From VXYL01 sp965200375 (GTDB taxonomy: Bacteria; Pseudomonadota; Gammaproteobacteria; Pseudomonadales; Azotimanducaceae): 64,000 bases of DNA. The stretch's first letter is position 1. Every line of letters starts with the position of its first letter. The DNA lies in contig OZ241353.1 of the NCBI GenBank assembly GCA_965200375.1, positions 372,001-436,000 of the forward strand. The letters run 5' to 3'. Positions 34,256 to 43,483 of the stretch are shown here, in pieces. The position numbers and the translations under genes were made by a program. The notes under the pieces were generated by a model, which was not told the DNA's origin, did no database searches, and saw only the letters and a program-made list of their open reading frames with translations.

Positions 34256-35422
34256 ATGAGCAGGGGCAAGAACAAGATCCTCGTCGTCGACGACGAGCCG
34301 GATCTCGAACACCTCATGCGCCAGCGCATGCGCCGGGACATGCGCGCCGGGCGCTTCGAGCTGCTGTTCGCCCACAACGGGGTGGAAGCGCTGGCCATGC
34401 TCGAGGGGGACCGAGACATCGATCTGGTGCTGTCGGACATCAACATGCCGGAGATGGACGGGCTGACGCTGCTCGATCAGATCCCCACCGTGGATCCGAA
34501 CATCCGCGCCATTATCGTCTCCGCCTACGGCGACATGCAGAACATCCGCACCGCCATGAACCGCGGCGCTTTCGATTTCGTCACCAAGCCCATCGACTTC
34601 AACGACCTGCGCATCACCATCGACAAGACGTTCCGGCACCTGAACGTCCTGCGCGACGCGCTGGCGACCAGAGACAAGCTGGTGGCGATCCAGAACGAGC
34701 TCGATGTCGCCAGCAACATGCAGCAGTCCATCCTGCCGACGGTGTTCCCGAACGAACCCGAGTTCGAGGCGTTCGGCAACATGGAAGCGGCTCGGGAGGT
34801 GGGCGGGGATTTCTTTGACCTGTTCCCGCTGGCGGACGGCAAGCTCGGCATCGCCATCGCCGACGTCTCGGGCAAGGGCGTGCCGGCCGCGCTGTTCATG
34901 ATGTCCAGCCGAACGCTGCTCAAGGGCTCCGCCATCGGCGTCGGGGACGCGCGTCCCGGCGAGGTGCTCAAGGAAGTCAATACGCTGCTCGAGCAGGACA
35001 ACGAGTCCATGATGTTCGTGACGCTGTTCTACGCGGTGTACGACCCGGCGACCGGCATCCTCGCCTACGCCAACGGCGGCCACAATCCGCCGCTGGTGGT
35101 CCATGCCGACGGCAGCTCGGAAGAGCTGCCCTCCACCGAGGGCGTCGCCCTTGGGGTGATGCCGGAGGTGGAATACGAGCAGACGGCCGTGACCCTGGAA
35201 CCGAACGACACCGTGCTGATGTACACCGACGGCGTCTCCGAGGCGATGAACGCCGCTGCGGAGGAGTTCGGCATGGAACGGCTGAAGCAGGTGTTCGCCG
35301 GCTCGCCGCCAACGGACGCCGCCAGCGCCAGCCGCGCCGTGTTCGACGCCGTGCATGCCTTCGCCGCCGAAACGCCGCAGTCCGACGACATCACCTGCCT
35401 GACGCTGCTGCGCAAGGGTTGA
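34256..35422 (+). CDS. Response regulator with PP2C (RsbU-type) phosphatase output domain
   Basis: 388 residues. Residues 1-125 are a receiver domain with the acidic pair D12-D13, phospho-acceptor D61 (VLSDINMPEMDG) and K in FVTKPIDF. A short helix (NELDVASNMQQSILP) links to a SpoIIE/RsbU phosphatase: AAREVGGDFFDLFPL, IAIADVSGKGVPAALFM, YANGGHNPPLVV and SDDITCLTLL. Such proteins dephosphorylate STAS anti-anti-sigma factors when their receiver is phosphorylated. GGAGG lies before the ATG. The RsbW-like kinase follows 12 bp later, and a STAS gene lies at 39317, giving a full partner-switching set. Confidence 0.95.
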   Translation: MSRGKNKILVVDDEPDLEHLMRQRMRRDMRAGRFELLFAHNGVEALAMLEGDRDIDLVLSDINMPEMDGLTLLDQIPTVDPNIRAIIVSAYGDMQNIRTAMNRGAFDFVTKPIDFNDLRITIDKTFRHLNVLRDALATRDKLVAIQNELDVASNMQQSILPTVFPNEPEFEAFGNMEAAREVGGDFFDLFPLADGKLGIAIADVSGKGVPAALFMMSSRTLLKGSAIGVGDARPGEVLKEVNTLLEQDNESMMFVTLFYAVYDPATGILAYANGGHNPPLVVHADGSSEELPSTEGVALGVMPEVEYEQTAVTLEPNDTVLMYTDGVSEAMNAAAEEFGMERLKQVFAGSPPTDAASASRAVFDAVHAFAAETPQSDDITCLTLLRKG

Positions 35423-35434
35423 GCGGGCCTTCCC

Positions 35435-35851
35435 ATGGGCGCCAGGCTGTCCTTGTCCATCAAGGCGACTCTCCCGGAGCTCGCGGAGCTGCAAGCGCGG
35501 ATAGCCGCCTTCGGCGAGGCCGAAGGCTGGGGGCCGGAACTGCTTTACCAGGTGGAACTGGTGGTCGAAGAACTGTGCGTGAACGTGGTCAACCACGGCG
35601 GCGACGGCTCGCACCGCATCGACGTCGCCGTGGCCTCGTCGCCGGAAACCCTCGCCATCGACATCGTGGACGACGGCAGAGCCTTCGATCCGTTCACCGA
35701 AGCGCCGCCGCCGGATCTGGACTCGGACGTCGAGCACCGGCCCGTGGGCGGCCTGGGGGTGTTCTTCGTCAAGGAGATGATGGACGAAGTGGCGTATCGG
35801 CACGAGGCGGGCCGCAACCACGTGACGATGACCAAACGCCGCGCGCCATGA
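35435..35851 (+). CDS. RsbW-like serine kinase / anti-sigma factor
   Basis: 138-residue GHKL-fold kinase. The N box VEELCVNVVNHG, G1 box DDGRAFDPF and G2-like loop GGLGVFFVKEMMDE are in order, with no histidine kinase dimerisation domain, as in RsbW/SpoIIAB. It would phosphorylate the STAS protein and bind either it or a sigma factor or other target. The stop overlaps the start of the binding-protein gene (ATGA). No alternative sigma factor gene is adjacent, so the output is unknown. Confidence 0.9.
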   Translation: MGARLSLSIKATLPELAELQARIAAFGEAEGWGPELLYQVELVVEELCVNVVNHGGDGSHRIDVAVASSPETLAIDIVDDGRAFDPFTEAPPPDLDSDVEHRPVGGLGVFFVKEMMDEVAYRHEAGRNHVTMTKRRAP

Positions 35852-37014
35852 AGCGCCGCCTCGCAGTCGCCGTGGCGCTGGGCCTGCCGGCGCTTGTCGC
35901 CACGGCTGGCGATGCGCCGCAGCTGCTGTTCGGCCAGTCCGCGGCGTTCTCCGGCCCGGCCCAGGACCTCGGCATCAACATGCGCCTCGGCATCGAGGCC
36001 GCGTTCGCGGAGGCCAACGCCAAGGGCGGCGTGCATGGCCGGCAGCTAGCGCTGCGTTCGCTGGACGACGCCTACGAGCCCGAGCGCGCCATCGCCAACA
36101 CGCGGACGCTGCTCGACGCCGGCGTGTTCGCCATGATCGGCGCCGTGGGCACCCCCACGTCGCTGGCCGCGGTGCCGGTCGCGGCCGAGGCTGGCGTGCC
36201 CTACGTCGCGCCGTTCACCGGCGCCGCGTTTCTGCGCGAGGTGCCCGGCAGCGGCGACAACGTCGTCAACCTGCGGGCGTCCTACGACGACGAGACGGAA
36301 GCGATGGTGGCGCACCTGATCGGCGATCTCGGCATCGAGCGCATCGCCGTGATGTACCAGGACGACTCCTTCGGCCGCGCCGGGCACAGCGGCGTCCTCA
36401 AAGCGATGCGGCGGCGCGACATGGCACCGGTGGCGGTAGGCGTCTACCCCCGCAACACCACCGCAGTGAAGACCGCGCTGCTCGACGTGCGCACCGGGCG
36501 GCCGGAGGCGGTGATCCTCGTGGGCGCGTACAAGCCGGTGGCCACCATGATCGCCTGGGCCAGGCACATCCGCTTCTCTCCGGTGTTCATGACCATCTCC
36601 TTCGTCGGCAGCAACGCTCTGGTGCGGGAGCTGGGCACTGGCGGCGCCGGGGTGTTCGTCACCCAGGTGGTGCCTTTCCCGCAAGGCGAGGAGCCCGTGG
36701 TGGCCGCCTACACCCGGGCCTTGGCGGCATCGGCGCCCGACGCGACGCCGGGCTTCGTCTCTCTCGAAGGCTACCTGGCAGGTCGCTTGGCCATCGCCGC
36801 CGCGGAGCGCTGCCGGGGGGTGCCGGACCGGAGCTGCTTTTTGGCGGCGCTGCGCGAGGGCGACGCGGTGGACCTCGACGGCTTCGAACTGGCCTACGGG
36901 CCCACGGACAACCAGGGTTCGGACCAGGTCTTCCTCACCGTCATCGACCAAGCGGGCCGCTATCGCCCGGTCGCCAGCATGCGCGACGCCGCGACCCGAG
37001 GGACGTCCAAGTGA
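35848..37014 (+). CDS. Periplasmic binding protein (branched-chain amino acid/urea type)
   Basis: 388 residues with a signal peptide (MKRRLAVAVALGLPALVATA). The fold is the type I periplasmic binding protein: LLFGQSAAFSGPAQDLGINM, then AMIGAVGTPTSLAAVPVAA, IAVMYQDDSFGRAGHSG and VSLEGYLAGRLA. No ABC permease or ATPase is nearby; instead it is sandwiched between signalling genes, overlapping both (ATGA and GTGA). It probably senses a small molecule for the adjacent histidine kinase and does not serve transport. The ligand cannot be read from sequence. Confidence 0.92.
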   Translation: MKRRLAVAVALGLPALVATAGDAPQLLFGQSAAFSGPAQDLGINMRLGIEAAFAEANAKGGVHGRQLALRSLDDAYEPERAIANTRTLLDAGVFAMIGAVGTPTSLAAVPVAAEAGVPYVAPFTGAAFLREVPGSGDNVVNLRASYDDETEAMVAHLIGDLGIERIAVMYQDDSFGRAGHSGVLKAMRRRDMAPVAVGVYPRNTTAVKTALLDVRTGRPEAVILVGAYKPVATMIAWARHIRFSPVFMTISFVGSNALVRELGTGGAGVFVTQVVPFPQGEEPVVAAYTRALAASAPDATPGFVSLEGYLAGRLAIAAAERCRGVPDRSCFLAALREGDAVDLDGFELAYGPTDNQGSDQVFLTVIDQAGRYRPVASMRDAATRGTSK

Positions 37015-39218
37015 CATCGGCACCCAGCCGCCCCGCCGCAGCCTGGTTCCGCATCTCCACGCAGATGTACGCCGGCATCGGCGCCGCGGCGGCGATCACC
37101 ATGCTGGCGAGCCTGGTGGCCTGGTTCTCCTTCGACCGGGTCGGCGACGCCCAGGCGCTGGTGAACGAGCGCAGCGTCCCGGAAATGGCCGCGGCCTTCC
37201 GCATCGCCCAGCGCGCCGGCACGCTGGTGGCGGCGGCTCCGCGCCTGGCCGCGGCGGCGACGCCGGAGGCACTGGCGGCGGTCACCAGCAGCATCCGCGG
37301 CGAGCGCGAGGCGTTCGAGAACGACCTGGCCGCCCTGGTCGGCGAGGGCGAGAGCTACGCGCACGTGCGCGAGCACGGCGAGGCGCTGATGGCCAACATC
37401 GACGTCATCGAGAACTCGCTGACCGAACGCTTCGCCTTGGCGGCCCGCAGCGCGGTCCTGCGCACCGAGCTGGCCGCGGTGCAGAACGCGCTGGAGGACG
37501 TGCTCATCCCCGCCATCGACGACCAGCTCTTCTACGCGATGACTGGCTTCCGCGAGCTGGGCCAGCCGCCGCAGGCCCGCGCCGAGCACTTGTCGGAGTC
37601 GCAGGTGAGCCGCTACCGGCACCTGGCCGGTCTGCAGGCCGCCGCCAGCTTCGGCGTCCAGATCCTCGCCAGCGTCTCCAACCTCGACGATGCCGCTCTC
37701 ATCGAACCCCAGCGCGACCGGTTCCTCGCCACCGCCGGCGGCATAGACCGCGACCTCGCGGCCGTCGACAACGCCGAGGTGGCAGCGGCCGTCCGCCCTG
37801 CCCTGGCGCGTTTGCGGCAGCTCGGGCTCGGCGAGGACGGCGGCTTCGCAGTGCGCGGCAGGGAGCTGGCGCTGAGCCGGCACCAGCAGACGCTGCTGGC
37901 GGAGAACCGCGATCTCGCCACGCGGCTGGTCTCCGAAGTGGAGAGCCTGGTGGGCGCCGCCGGCGACAAGGCGCATGCGGCGACGGAGGCGTCCACGGCC
38001 ACGATCAACACCGGCAGGGTGTTGCTGCTGGCCCTGAACGTGCTCAGCATCGTCGGCGCGGTGCTGATCGCCTGGCTGTTCGTCGGCCGCGTTCTGCTGC
38101 GACGCATCGAGGCGCTGTCGGTGCGGATGCAGGCGATGGCGGAGGGGGATCTGGAAGGCGAAGTGGACATCGGCGGCCACGACGAGGTCGCGGACATGGC
38201 CAAGGCGCTGGAGGTGTTCCGCCGCCACGCGCTGGAGGTGCAGCGGCTGAACCTCGTGGAGAAGCTGGCGGACGAGCTGCGGGGCAAGAACGAGCAGCTG
38301 GAGACGGCGCTCGCGGACCTCGAACGGGTGCAGGATCAGATGGTGGCCCAGGAGAAGCTGGCCGCCCTGGGGGAACTGACGGCCGGGGTCGCCCACGAGA
38401 TAAAGAACCCCCTGAACTTCGTGAAGAACTTCTCCGAGGCGTCCGAGGAGCTGATCGAGGAGCTCGGCGAGACGCTGGCCGAGGCCGGCGAAGCGCTCGA
38501 TGCCGAGCAGCGCGACCTGATCACCGAGATCAGCCAGGATCTGGTGGAGAACATGGGCCGCATTCGCCACCACGGCAACCGCGCCGACCGCATCGTCCGC
38601 GACATGCTGGTGATGGGCCGGGACGCTGGCGAACGCGCCGAGACGGACTTGAACGCGCTGCTCCACGAACACACCCAGCTCGCCTTCCACGCCGCCCGGG
38701 CCAGCGACTCGGATTTCCAGCTCAGCATCGACGAGGACTTCGACAAATCCCTCGAACCGTTGCAGGTGGTGCCGCAGGATCTCGGCCGCGTGTTCCTGAA
38801 CATGGTGACCAACGCCTGCTACGCCACCGGCGAGCGCAGCGCCAAGGAAGCGGAAGCCGGCAACAAGGCGTACAAGCCGACGCTGCGGATTGCCACACGA
38901 CGCCTCGAGGAGCATGTGGAGGTCGCCATCCGCGACAACGGCGGCGGCATCCCCAAGGACGTGGTGGACAAGATCTTCAACCCCTTCTTCACCACCAAGC
39001 CCACGGACAAGGGCACGGGGCTGGGCCTGGCCCTCTCCAACGACATCGTGCGCCAGCACGGCGGCGCCATTCGCGTGGCCACCGAAGCCGGCGACTTCAC
39101 CGAGATGACGGTAACCCTGCCCTTGGAAGCGCCGCCTTTGCCGCCGCGGGCCGATGCCGACGAGGACGCCAGCGCTGACGCAGGCGCCGACGAAGACGGC
39201 GATCCGGCGACGAGCTGA
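37011..39218 (+). CDS. Membrane sensor histidine kinase
   Basis: 735 residues. A transmembrane helix at about 20-42 and another at about 334-360 enclose a long helical periplasmic domain (Ala/Leu/Glu-rich, residues 45-330). HAMP follows (RRIEALSVRMQAMAEGDLEG), then a coiled-coil, the H box AGVAHEIKNPLNFVKNF with H462, and the ATPase domain with N box (FLNMVTNACYATGE), G1 IRDNGGGIPKDV, F and G2 boxes (FNPFFTTKPTDKGTGLGLAL). The C-terminal 35 residues are Asp/Ala-rich. It starts at GTG 37011 overlapping the binding-protein stop, which suggests that the binding protein docks on its periplasmic domain. The receiver-PP2C protein is the likely partner. Confidence 0.95.
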   Translation: MTSAPSRPAAAWFRISTQMYAGIGAAAAITMLASLVAWFSFDRVGDAQALVNERSVPEMAAAFRIAQRAGTLVAAAPRLAAAATPEALAAVTSSIRGEREAFENDLAALVGEGESYAHVREHGEALMANIDVIENSLTERFALAARSAVLRTELAAVQNALEDVLIPAIDDQLFYAMTGFRELGQPPQARAEHLSESQVSRYRHLAGLQAAASFGVQILASVSNLDDAALIEPQRDRFLATAGGIDRDLAAVDNAEVAAAVRPALARLRQLGLGEDGGFAVRGRELALSRHQQTLLAENRDLATRLVSEVESLVGAAGDKAHAATEASTATINTGRVLLLALNVLSIVGAVLIAWLFVGRVLLRRIEALSVRMQAMAEGDLEGEVDIGGHDEVADMAKALEVFRRHALEVQRLNLVEKLADELRGKNEQLETALADLERVQDQMVAQEKLAALGELTAGVAHEIKNPLNFVKNFSEASEELIEELGETLAEAGEALDAEQRDLITEISQDLVENMGRIRHHGNRADRIVRDMLVMGRDAGERAETDLNALLHEHTQLAFHAARASDSDFQLSIDEDFDKSLEPLQVVPQDLGRVFLNMVTNACYATGERSAKEAEAGNKAYKPTLRIATRRLEEHVEVAIRDNGGGIPKDVVDKIFNPFFTTKPTDKGTGLGLALSNDIVRQHGGAIRVATEAGDFTEMTVTLPLEAPPLPPRADADEDASADAGADEDGDPATS

Positions 39219-39316
39219 GAAGGAAGCGGACGCGGCGGCGAGCTGCTAGCGCAGGAGCGCTGCGCCTAAGACCGTCGAAGCTCGCAATCTACGTGGCAAG
39301 GCCGGCAGCGGTCCCG

Positions 39317-39655
39317 TCAGTGGGCTACCGCCGAGACCGCGTCGGCACGGGACTGGTGGATGGAGACGATCTTGTCGAAACCGCTGATCTCGAAGACCTC
39401 GCGGATGGGCGCCGACAGTTCGCACAGGCCGAACTTGGCGCCGCGCTGGGAAAGCAGCTTGGCGATGAGCAGGATGGCGCGCAGCCCCGCACTGCTGATG
39501 TAGGACAGCTCGGCGAGGTCCAGAACCACCGCCTTGTCGTCCTCCGCGATGGCCTGGCGCAACGCCTGTTCGAACTCGCTGGCGTTGATGCCGTCGATGC
39601 GGCCCTGGGCCTTGGCGACCAGCGTACCCTCCTGACGCTCGACCCCCACCTCCAT
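39317..39655 (-). CDS. STAS-domain anti-anti-sigma factor
   Basis: 112-residue STAS protein. The pattern GTLVAKAQGRIDGINASEFE, KAVVLDLAELSYISSAGLRA, then GAKFGLCELSAPIREVFEIS is that of SpoIIAA/RsbV. The phosphorylatable Ser is S54 or S55 in YISSAGL. It would be phosphorylated by the RsbW-like kinase at 35435 and dephosphorylated by the PP2C protein at 34256. It is convergent with the kinase gene across a 98-bp gap, so it is transcribed separately from its partners. Confidence 0.93.
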   Translation of the reverse strand: MEVGVERQEGTLVAKAQGRIDGINASEFEQALRQAIAEDDKAVVLDLAELSYISSAGLRAILLIAKLLSQRGAKFGLCELSAPIREVFEISGFDKIVSIHQSRADAVSAVAH

Positions 39656-39705
39656 GCGCTCCTCCTAACGGTGCTGTTGACGTTCAAGGCCGGCGATCAT
39701 AACCG

Positions 39706-40983
39706 CTATCCCTTGGCTTGTCTCGCATCCCTCGCATGGCTCGGATGCCCCGCGGCCCCGCACCCGAAGCTCGCCGCAGTCCGCGCTGTCCACGGCGCGT
39801 CGTAGGCGTAGAGGCGGGCCAACGCCAGCCGGGCCGCGGCTGGCGCGGCACGGTCCCGCAGCCAGGCCGCGGCGCCGACGAGGTGGAACAGGCGGGCGTT
39901 GCCGCGGGCCAGCCGCTGCACCCGCGCCGTCCGCGGCAAGCGAGACGCTTCGTAGCGCCGCAGCGCCGCCGCAACGCTCGCGTCGCCCGCGCCCGCATCC
40001 GCGCCGCCGGCGACGCTGGCAGCCAGCACCGCGGCATCCTCCACCGCCATCGCCGCGCCCTGGGCCACGAACGGCAGCATCGGGTGGGCGGCGTCGCCGA
40101 GCAGCGTCGCCGGCCCCGTGCCCCAGCGCCGCAGCGGCGGCCGATCGAGCAGCGCCCACTTGTGCAACGACTCCGGTACCACGGCGTCGGTCAGCATCCG
40201 CACTCCCCGGTGCCAGCCGGCAAAGTGTTCCTTGAGTTCCTGTGCCTGCCCGCGCTGGCTCCAGGACTCCGAGACTTCGCCAGGCCCGGAGAGCCGCACC
40301 ACGCCCACGCAGTTCACCAGCTCGCCGCCGCGCACGGGATAGTGGACGAAGTGCCGTCGCGGCCCCCACCACACCGTCGCCCAGGGACGAACGCAACCCG
40401 ACGGCAAGCGCGGGGCCGGCACCAGCGCCCGCCAGGCAGCGAGGCCCGTCGAGCGCGGCGCCGCGTTGCCGAACAACTGGCCGCGAACGGTGGAATGGAT
40501 GCCATCGGCACCGATCAAGGCCGCGCCGGCCACGGGCTCGCCGCCTCCAGCCAGCGCCACGCGCACGCCGCCGCCGTTGGCCGAGAAGCCGACCACCCGG
40601 GCGCCTGGACGAAGCTCCACGCCGGGCGCCCGGGCAGCCGCCGACGCCAGCACCCGCAGCAGATCCGCGCGGTGCAGCTGGTAGTAGGGGGCGCCGGCAG
40701 CGGCCCAGCGACCATCGAAGGTCCAGCGGGCGACGAGCTGGCCGGTGCGCCAGTGGCGGTACTCGATGCCGGCTGGCTGGCTGGCGCACGCCGCCAACGG
40801 CCGGCCGAGCCCTAGGCGGTGCAGGATGCGACTGGCGTTGGGCGTCAGCTGCACCCCGGCACCCACCTCGGCAAAGGCCGGCGCCTGCTCGAGCAGCACC
40901 GTCTCGACGCCAGCGCGTGCCAGGCACAGCGCGGCCGCCAAGCCGCCGATGCCGCCGCCGGCGACGACGACGGGGCCGGTCAT
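39706..40983 (-). CDS. FAD-dependent aromatic-ring monooxygenase (UbiH/salicylate hydroxylase-like)
   Basis: 425-residue class A flavoprotein hydroxylase. Rossmann motif VVAGGGIGGLAAALCLARAG at residues 5-24, the DG motif IGADGIHSTVRG, and the GD motif LLGDAAHPMLPFVAQGAAMA. These enzymes add one oxygen atom to aromatic or N-heterocyclic acids using NAD(P)H. The closest layout is 6-hydroxynicotinate/salicylate monooxygenases, but substrate cannot be set by eye. The neighbouring enoyl-CoA hydratase (83 bp upstream on the same strand) suggests a catabolic unit. Confidence 0.9.
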   Translation of the reverse strand: MTGPVVVAGGGIGGLAAALCLARAGVETVLLEQAPAFAEVGAGVQLTPNASRILHRLGLGRPLAACASQPAGIEYRHWRTGQLVARWTFDGRWAAAGAPYYQLHRADLLRVLASAAARAPGVELRPGARVVGFSANGGGVRVALAGGGEPVAGAALIGADGIHSTVRGQLFGNAAPRSTGLAAWRALVPAPRLPSGCVRPWATVWWGPRRHFVHYPVRGGELVNCVGVVRLSGPGEVSESWSQRGQAQELKEHFAGWHRGVRMLTDAVVPESLHKWALLDRPPLRRWGTGPATLLGDAAHPMLPFVAQGAAMAVEDAAVLAASVAGGADAGAGDASVAAALRRYEASRLPRTARVQRLARGNARLFHLVGAAAWLRDRAAPAAARLALARLYAYDAPWTARTAASFGCGAAGHPSHARDARQAKG

Positions 40984-41065
40984 GGCCTCCAGCGCCCCGC
41001 CGTCCGGCCGCCCCTCAGCGGCCAGAGCGCCTCAGCAGCCAGCGCGTCCCACCGGCCGGGCCGTC

Positions 41066-41839
41066 TCAACGGCCTTGGAACTGCGGCTCGCGCTTCTCGA
41101 CGAACGCCCGGAACGCCTCCCGGGAGTCTTCGCTGGCGCCGGTGCGGGTGTGCCGTTCCGTCTCCAGCTCGATGTAGTCCTTGAGCGGCATGGTCTCGGC
41201 GTTGACGAAGTTCTTCTTCATCTCGCCGATGGCGAGCGGCGCCGACTTCGCAAGCCGCTCGGCGATGGCCTGCACCTCGGCGCGGAATTCGGCCTCCGGG
41301 AAGGTCTTGAGCACCAGGCCGATGCGCTCCGCTTCGTCGGCGCCGAACTTCTGCGACATGAAGAACAGCTCCCGGGCCTTGGTGGCGCCGACGATGCGCG
41401 GCAGCAGCCAGGGGCCGGCCATGTCGCCGGAGATGGCGACGCCGAGAAACGCCGAGTTGAACACGGCGCGTTCGCTGGCGTAGCGCAGGTCGCAAGCGCA
41501 TGCCCAGCCGAAGCCAGCGCCGGCGCAGGCGCCGTTGACGGCGGCGATGGTGACCTTGGGCATTTCGTGCAGCAGCGTGGTGATGTGGAAGTACTCGCGG
41601 CGGTTCGGCTCCTGCTTCGCGCCGCTGGTGGACGCCTTCAAGTCCACGCCCGGGCAGAAGCCGCGGCCGGCGCCCGTGAACAGCACCACGCGCACCTCGG
41701 CGTCCTGCGCCACGGCGTTCAGGCACTCGTAGAGCTCGCGCATCATGGTGTTGGTGATGCCGTTGAGGTTGTCTGGGCGGTTCAGGGTGACGGTGGCCAG
41801 ATTGCCGGCCGTCTCGCAGCGGATGGTCTCGTAGTTCAT
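41066..41839 (-). CDS. Enoyl-CoA hydratase/isomerase family protein
   Basis: 257-residue crotonase-fold enzyme. Oxyanion-hole motifs VVLFTGAGRGFCPGVDLKAS and AAVNGACAGAGFGWACACDL are intact, followed by AFLGVAISGDMAG and the C-terminal trimerisation helix. It probably hydrates or isomerises an enoyl-CoA. The upstream gap (41840-41962) separates it from the divergent NuoF/FdsB-like gene. Confidence 0.93.
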   Translation of the reverse strand: MNYETIRCETAGNLATVTLNRPDNLNGITNTMMRELYECLNAVAQDAEVRVVLFTGAGRGFCPGVDLKASTSGAKQEPNRREYFHITTLLHEMPKVTIAAVNGACAGAGFGWACACDLRYASERAVFNSAFLGVAISGDMAGPWLLPRIVGATKARELFFMSQKFGADEAERIGLVLKTFPEAEFRAEVQAIAERLAKSAPLAIGEMKKNFVNAETMPLKDYIELETERHTRTGASEDSREAFRAFVEKREPQFQGR

Positions 41840-41962
41840 GGGTCTTCGCGGTTGTTGCGGACGGCGAAGCCTAGCCTACTTGAGAGGCGAGCTCCGCTGC
41901 GCATCGCCGCGGACGGCAACTTGGCATAATCGTCCGATGCAAGATCGCCGTGGCACGAGCAG

Positions 41963-43483
41963 ATGACGGTCGTCTACGTGCCCCTCGACACCTCGGCTGT
42001 CGCCGCTGGTGCCGACGAGGTCGCCAAGGCCCTCGACGCCCGCCCCGAGGCGCGCGTTCTGCGCAACGGCTCGCGGGGATTGGCGTGGGCGGAGCCGCTG
42101 GTGGAGGTGGCGACCGGCGGTCGCCGCCTTGCCTACCGCAATGCCGCCCCGGCAGACGCGGCGGCCATCCTGCGCGCCGACGAGCGCCATCCGAAATGCC
42201 TCGGCGAGGTGCAGGCGATCGATTATCTGCGCCGGCAGAACCGCACGGTGTTCGACCGCAGCGGCAGCGAGAACCCCCTCGAACTCGCCAAGACGACCGT
42301 GCTCGCCGAGTGGCAAGGTCGGCCAGGCGACGAGATGATCGCCGAGGTGGAAGCCTCGGGCCTGCGCGGCCGCGGCGGCGCCGGGTTTCCCGCGCACATC
42401 AAGTGGCGCACCGTTGCCGAGGCGCCCGGAGAGGCCAAGGTGCTCGTCTGCAACGCCGACGAAGGCGACTCCGGCACGTTCGCGGACCGGCTGCTGCTCG
42501 AAGGCGACCCCTATCGCCTGATCGAAGGCATGGCGCTGGCGGCTCTGGCGACTGGCGCCACGGAGGGCTACGTCTACCTGCGGTCCGAATATCCGATCGC
42601 CGCTGGCGTGTTCCAAGCCGCTCTGGACGCCTGCTACCAGGCCGGCGTCCTCGGCGACGACGCGCTCGGCAGCGGCAAGCGCTTCACGCTGGAACTGTTC
42701 GTCGGCGCCGGCGCCTACATATGCGGCGAGGAGACCTCGCTGCTCGAGAGTCTGGAAGGCAAGCGCGGCGAAATCCGCGCCAAACCGCCGGTGCCAGCGG
42801 TGGCCGGCCTGTTCGGGCGGCCGACGCTGGTACACAACGTGGTCTCCTTCGCCTCGGTGCCCGCCATCCTGCGGCTTGGCGGCACCGCCTACGCCGAGCT
42901 CGGCGTAGGCCCTTCCACCGGCACCATGCCCTTCCAGCTCGCGGGCAACGTCAAGCGCGGCGGCCTGGTCGAGGCGCCGTTCGGCCTCACCATCGACGAG
43001 CTGGTGCATGGCTACGGCGGTGGCACCCGCAGCGGCAGGCCGATTCGCACTGTGCAGATCGGCGGGCCGCTCGGCGCGTATCTGGGGCCGGACGAGTTCG
43101 GTACGCCGCTCACCTACGAGGCCTTGGCGGACCTCGGTGCCGGCATTGGCCACGGCGGTGTGGTGGTGCATGACGACAGCGTTGATCTCGCTGTCCAAGC
43201 GCGCTACGCGTTCGCCTTCTGCGAGGTGGAATCCTGCGGCAAATGCACCCCCTGCCGCCTCGGCGCGGTGCGGGGCAAGGAGACCATGGACGCCGTGATC
43301 CGCGCCCGCGCCGCCGGCGAACCCACCGCCGAACGCATCGCCGTGCTCGAAGATCTGTGCGAAGTGATGGAGGCCGCGAGCCTGTGCCAAATGGGCGGGA
43401 TGACGCCGATCCCGGTCGCCAGCGCATTGCGCCGGTTCCCGGAGGACTTCCAGCCCCAGCCCCGGGGCGAGCCGCCGCTTTAG
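41963..43483 (+). CDS. NuoF/FdsB-like NADH-binding flavoprotein (orphan diaphorase subunit)
   Basis: 506 residues. An N-terminal thioredoxin-like 2Fe-2S-type domain (about 1-90; it lacks an obvious four-Cys set), then the FMN/NADH domain with LRGRGGAGFPAHIKW and ADEGDSGTFADR, GAGAYICGEETSLLESLEG, SLBB domain, and the C-terminal 4Fe-4S site CEVESCGKCTPCRLG plus SLCQMGG. This is the architecture of the beta subunit of soluble NAD-linked formate dehydrogenase or of HoxF/NuoF. The molybdopterin and gamma subunits are not in the window, so it may be split from its complex or serve another dehydrogenase. Its stop overlaps the convergent aldolase stop by 3 bases. Confidence 0.88.
   Translation: MTVVYVPLDTSAVAAGADEVAKALDARPEARVLRNGSRGLAWAEPLVEVATGGRRLAYRNAAPADAAAILRADERHPKCLGEVQAIDYLRRQNRTVFDRSGSENPLELAKTTVLAEWQGRPGDEMIAEVEASGLRGRGGAGFPAHIKWRTVAEAPGEAKVLVCNADEGDSGTFADRLLLEGDPYRLIEGMALAALATGATEGYVYLRSEYPIAAGVFQAALDACYQAGVLGDDALGSGKRFTLELFVGAGAYICGEETSLLESLEGKRGEIRAKPPVPAVAGLFGRPTLVHNVVSFASVPAILRLGGTAYAELGVGPSTGTMPFQLAGNVKRGGLVEAPFGLTIDELVHGYGGGTRSGRPIRTVQIGGPLGAYLGPDEFGTPLTYEALADLGAGIGHGGVVVHDDSVDLAVQARYAFAFCEVESCGKCTPCRLGAVRGKETMDAVIRARAAGEPTAERIAVLEDLCEVMEAASLCQMGGMTPIPVASALRRFPEDFQPQPRGEPPL

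Noticed and set aside
41921..41930. TTGGCATAAT as a promoter -10 for the NuoF/FdsB-like gene
   Set aside because: CATAAT is plausible but no -35 element lies at a suitable distance; too weak to list.
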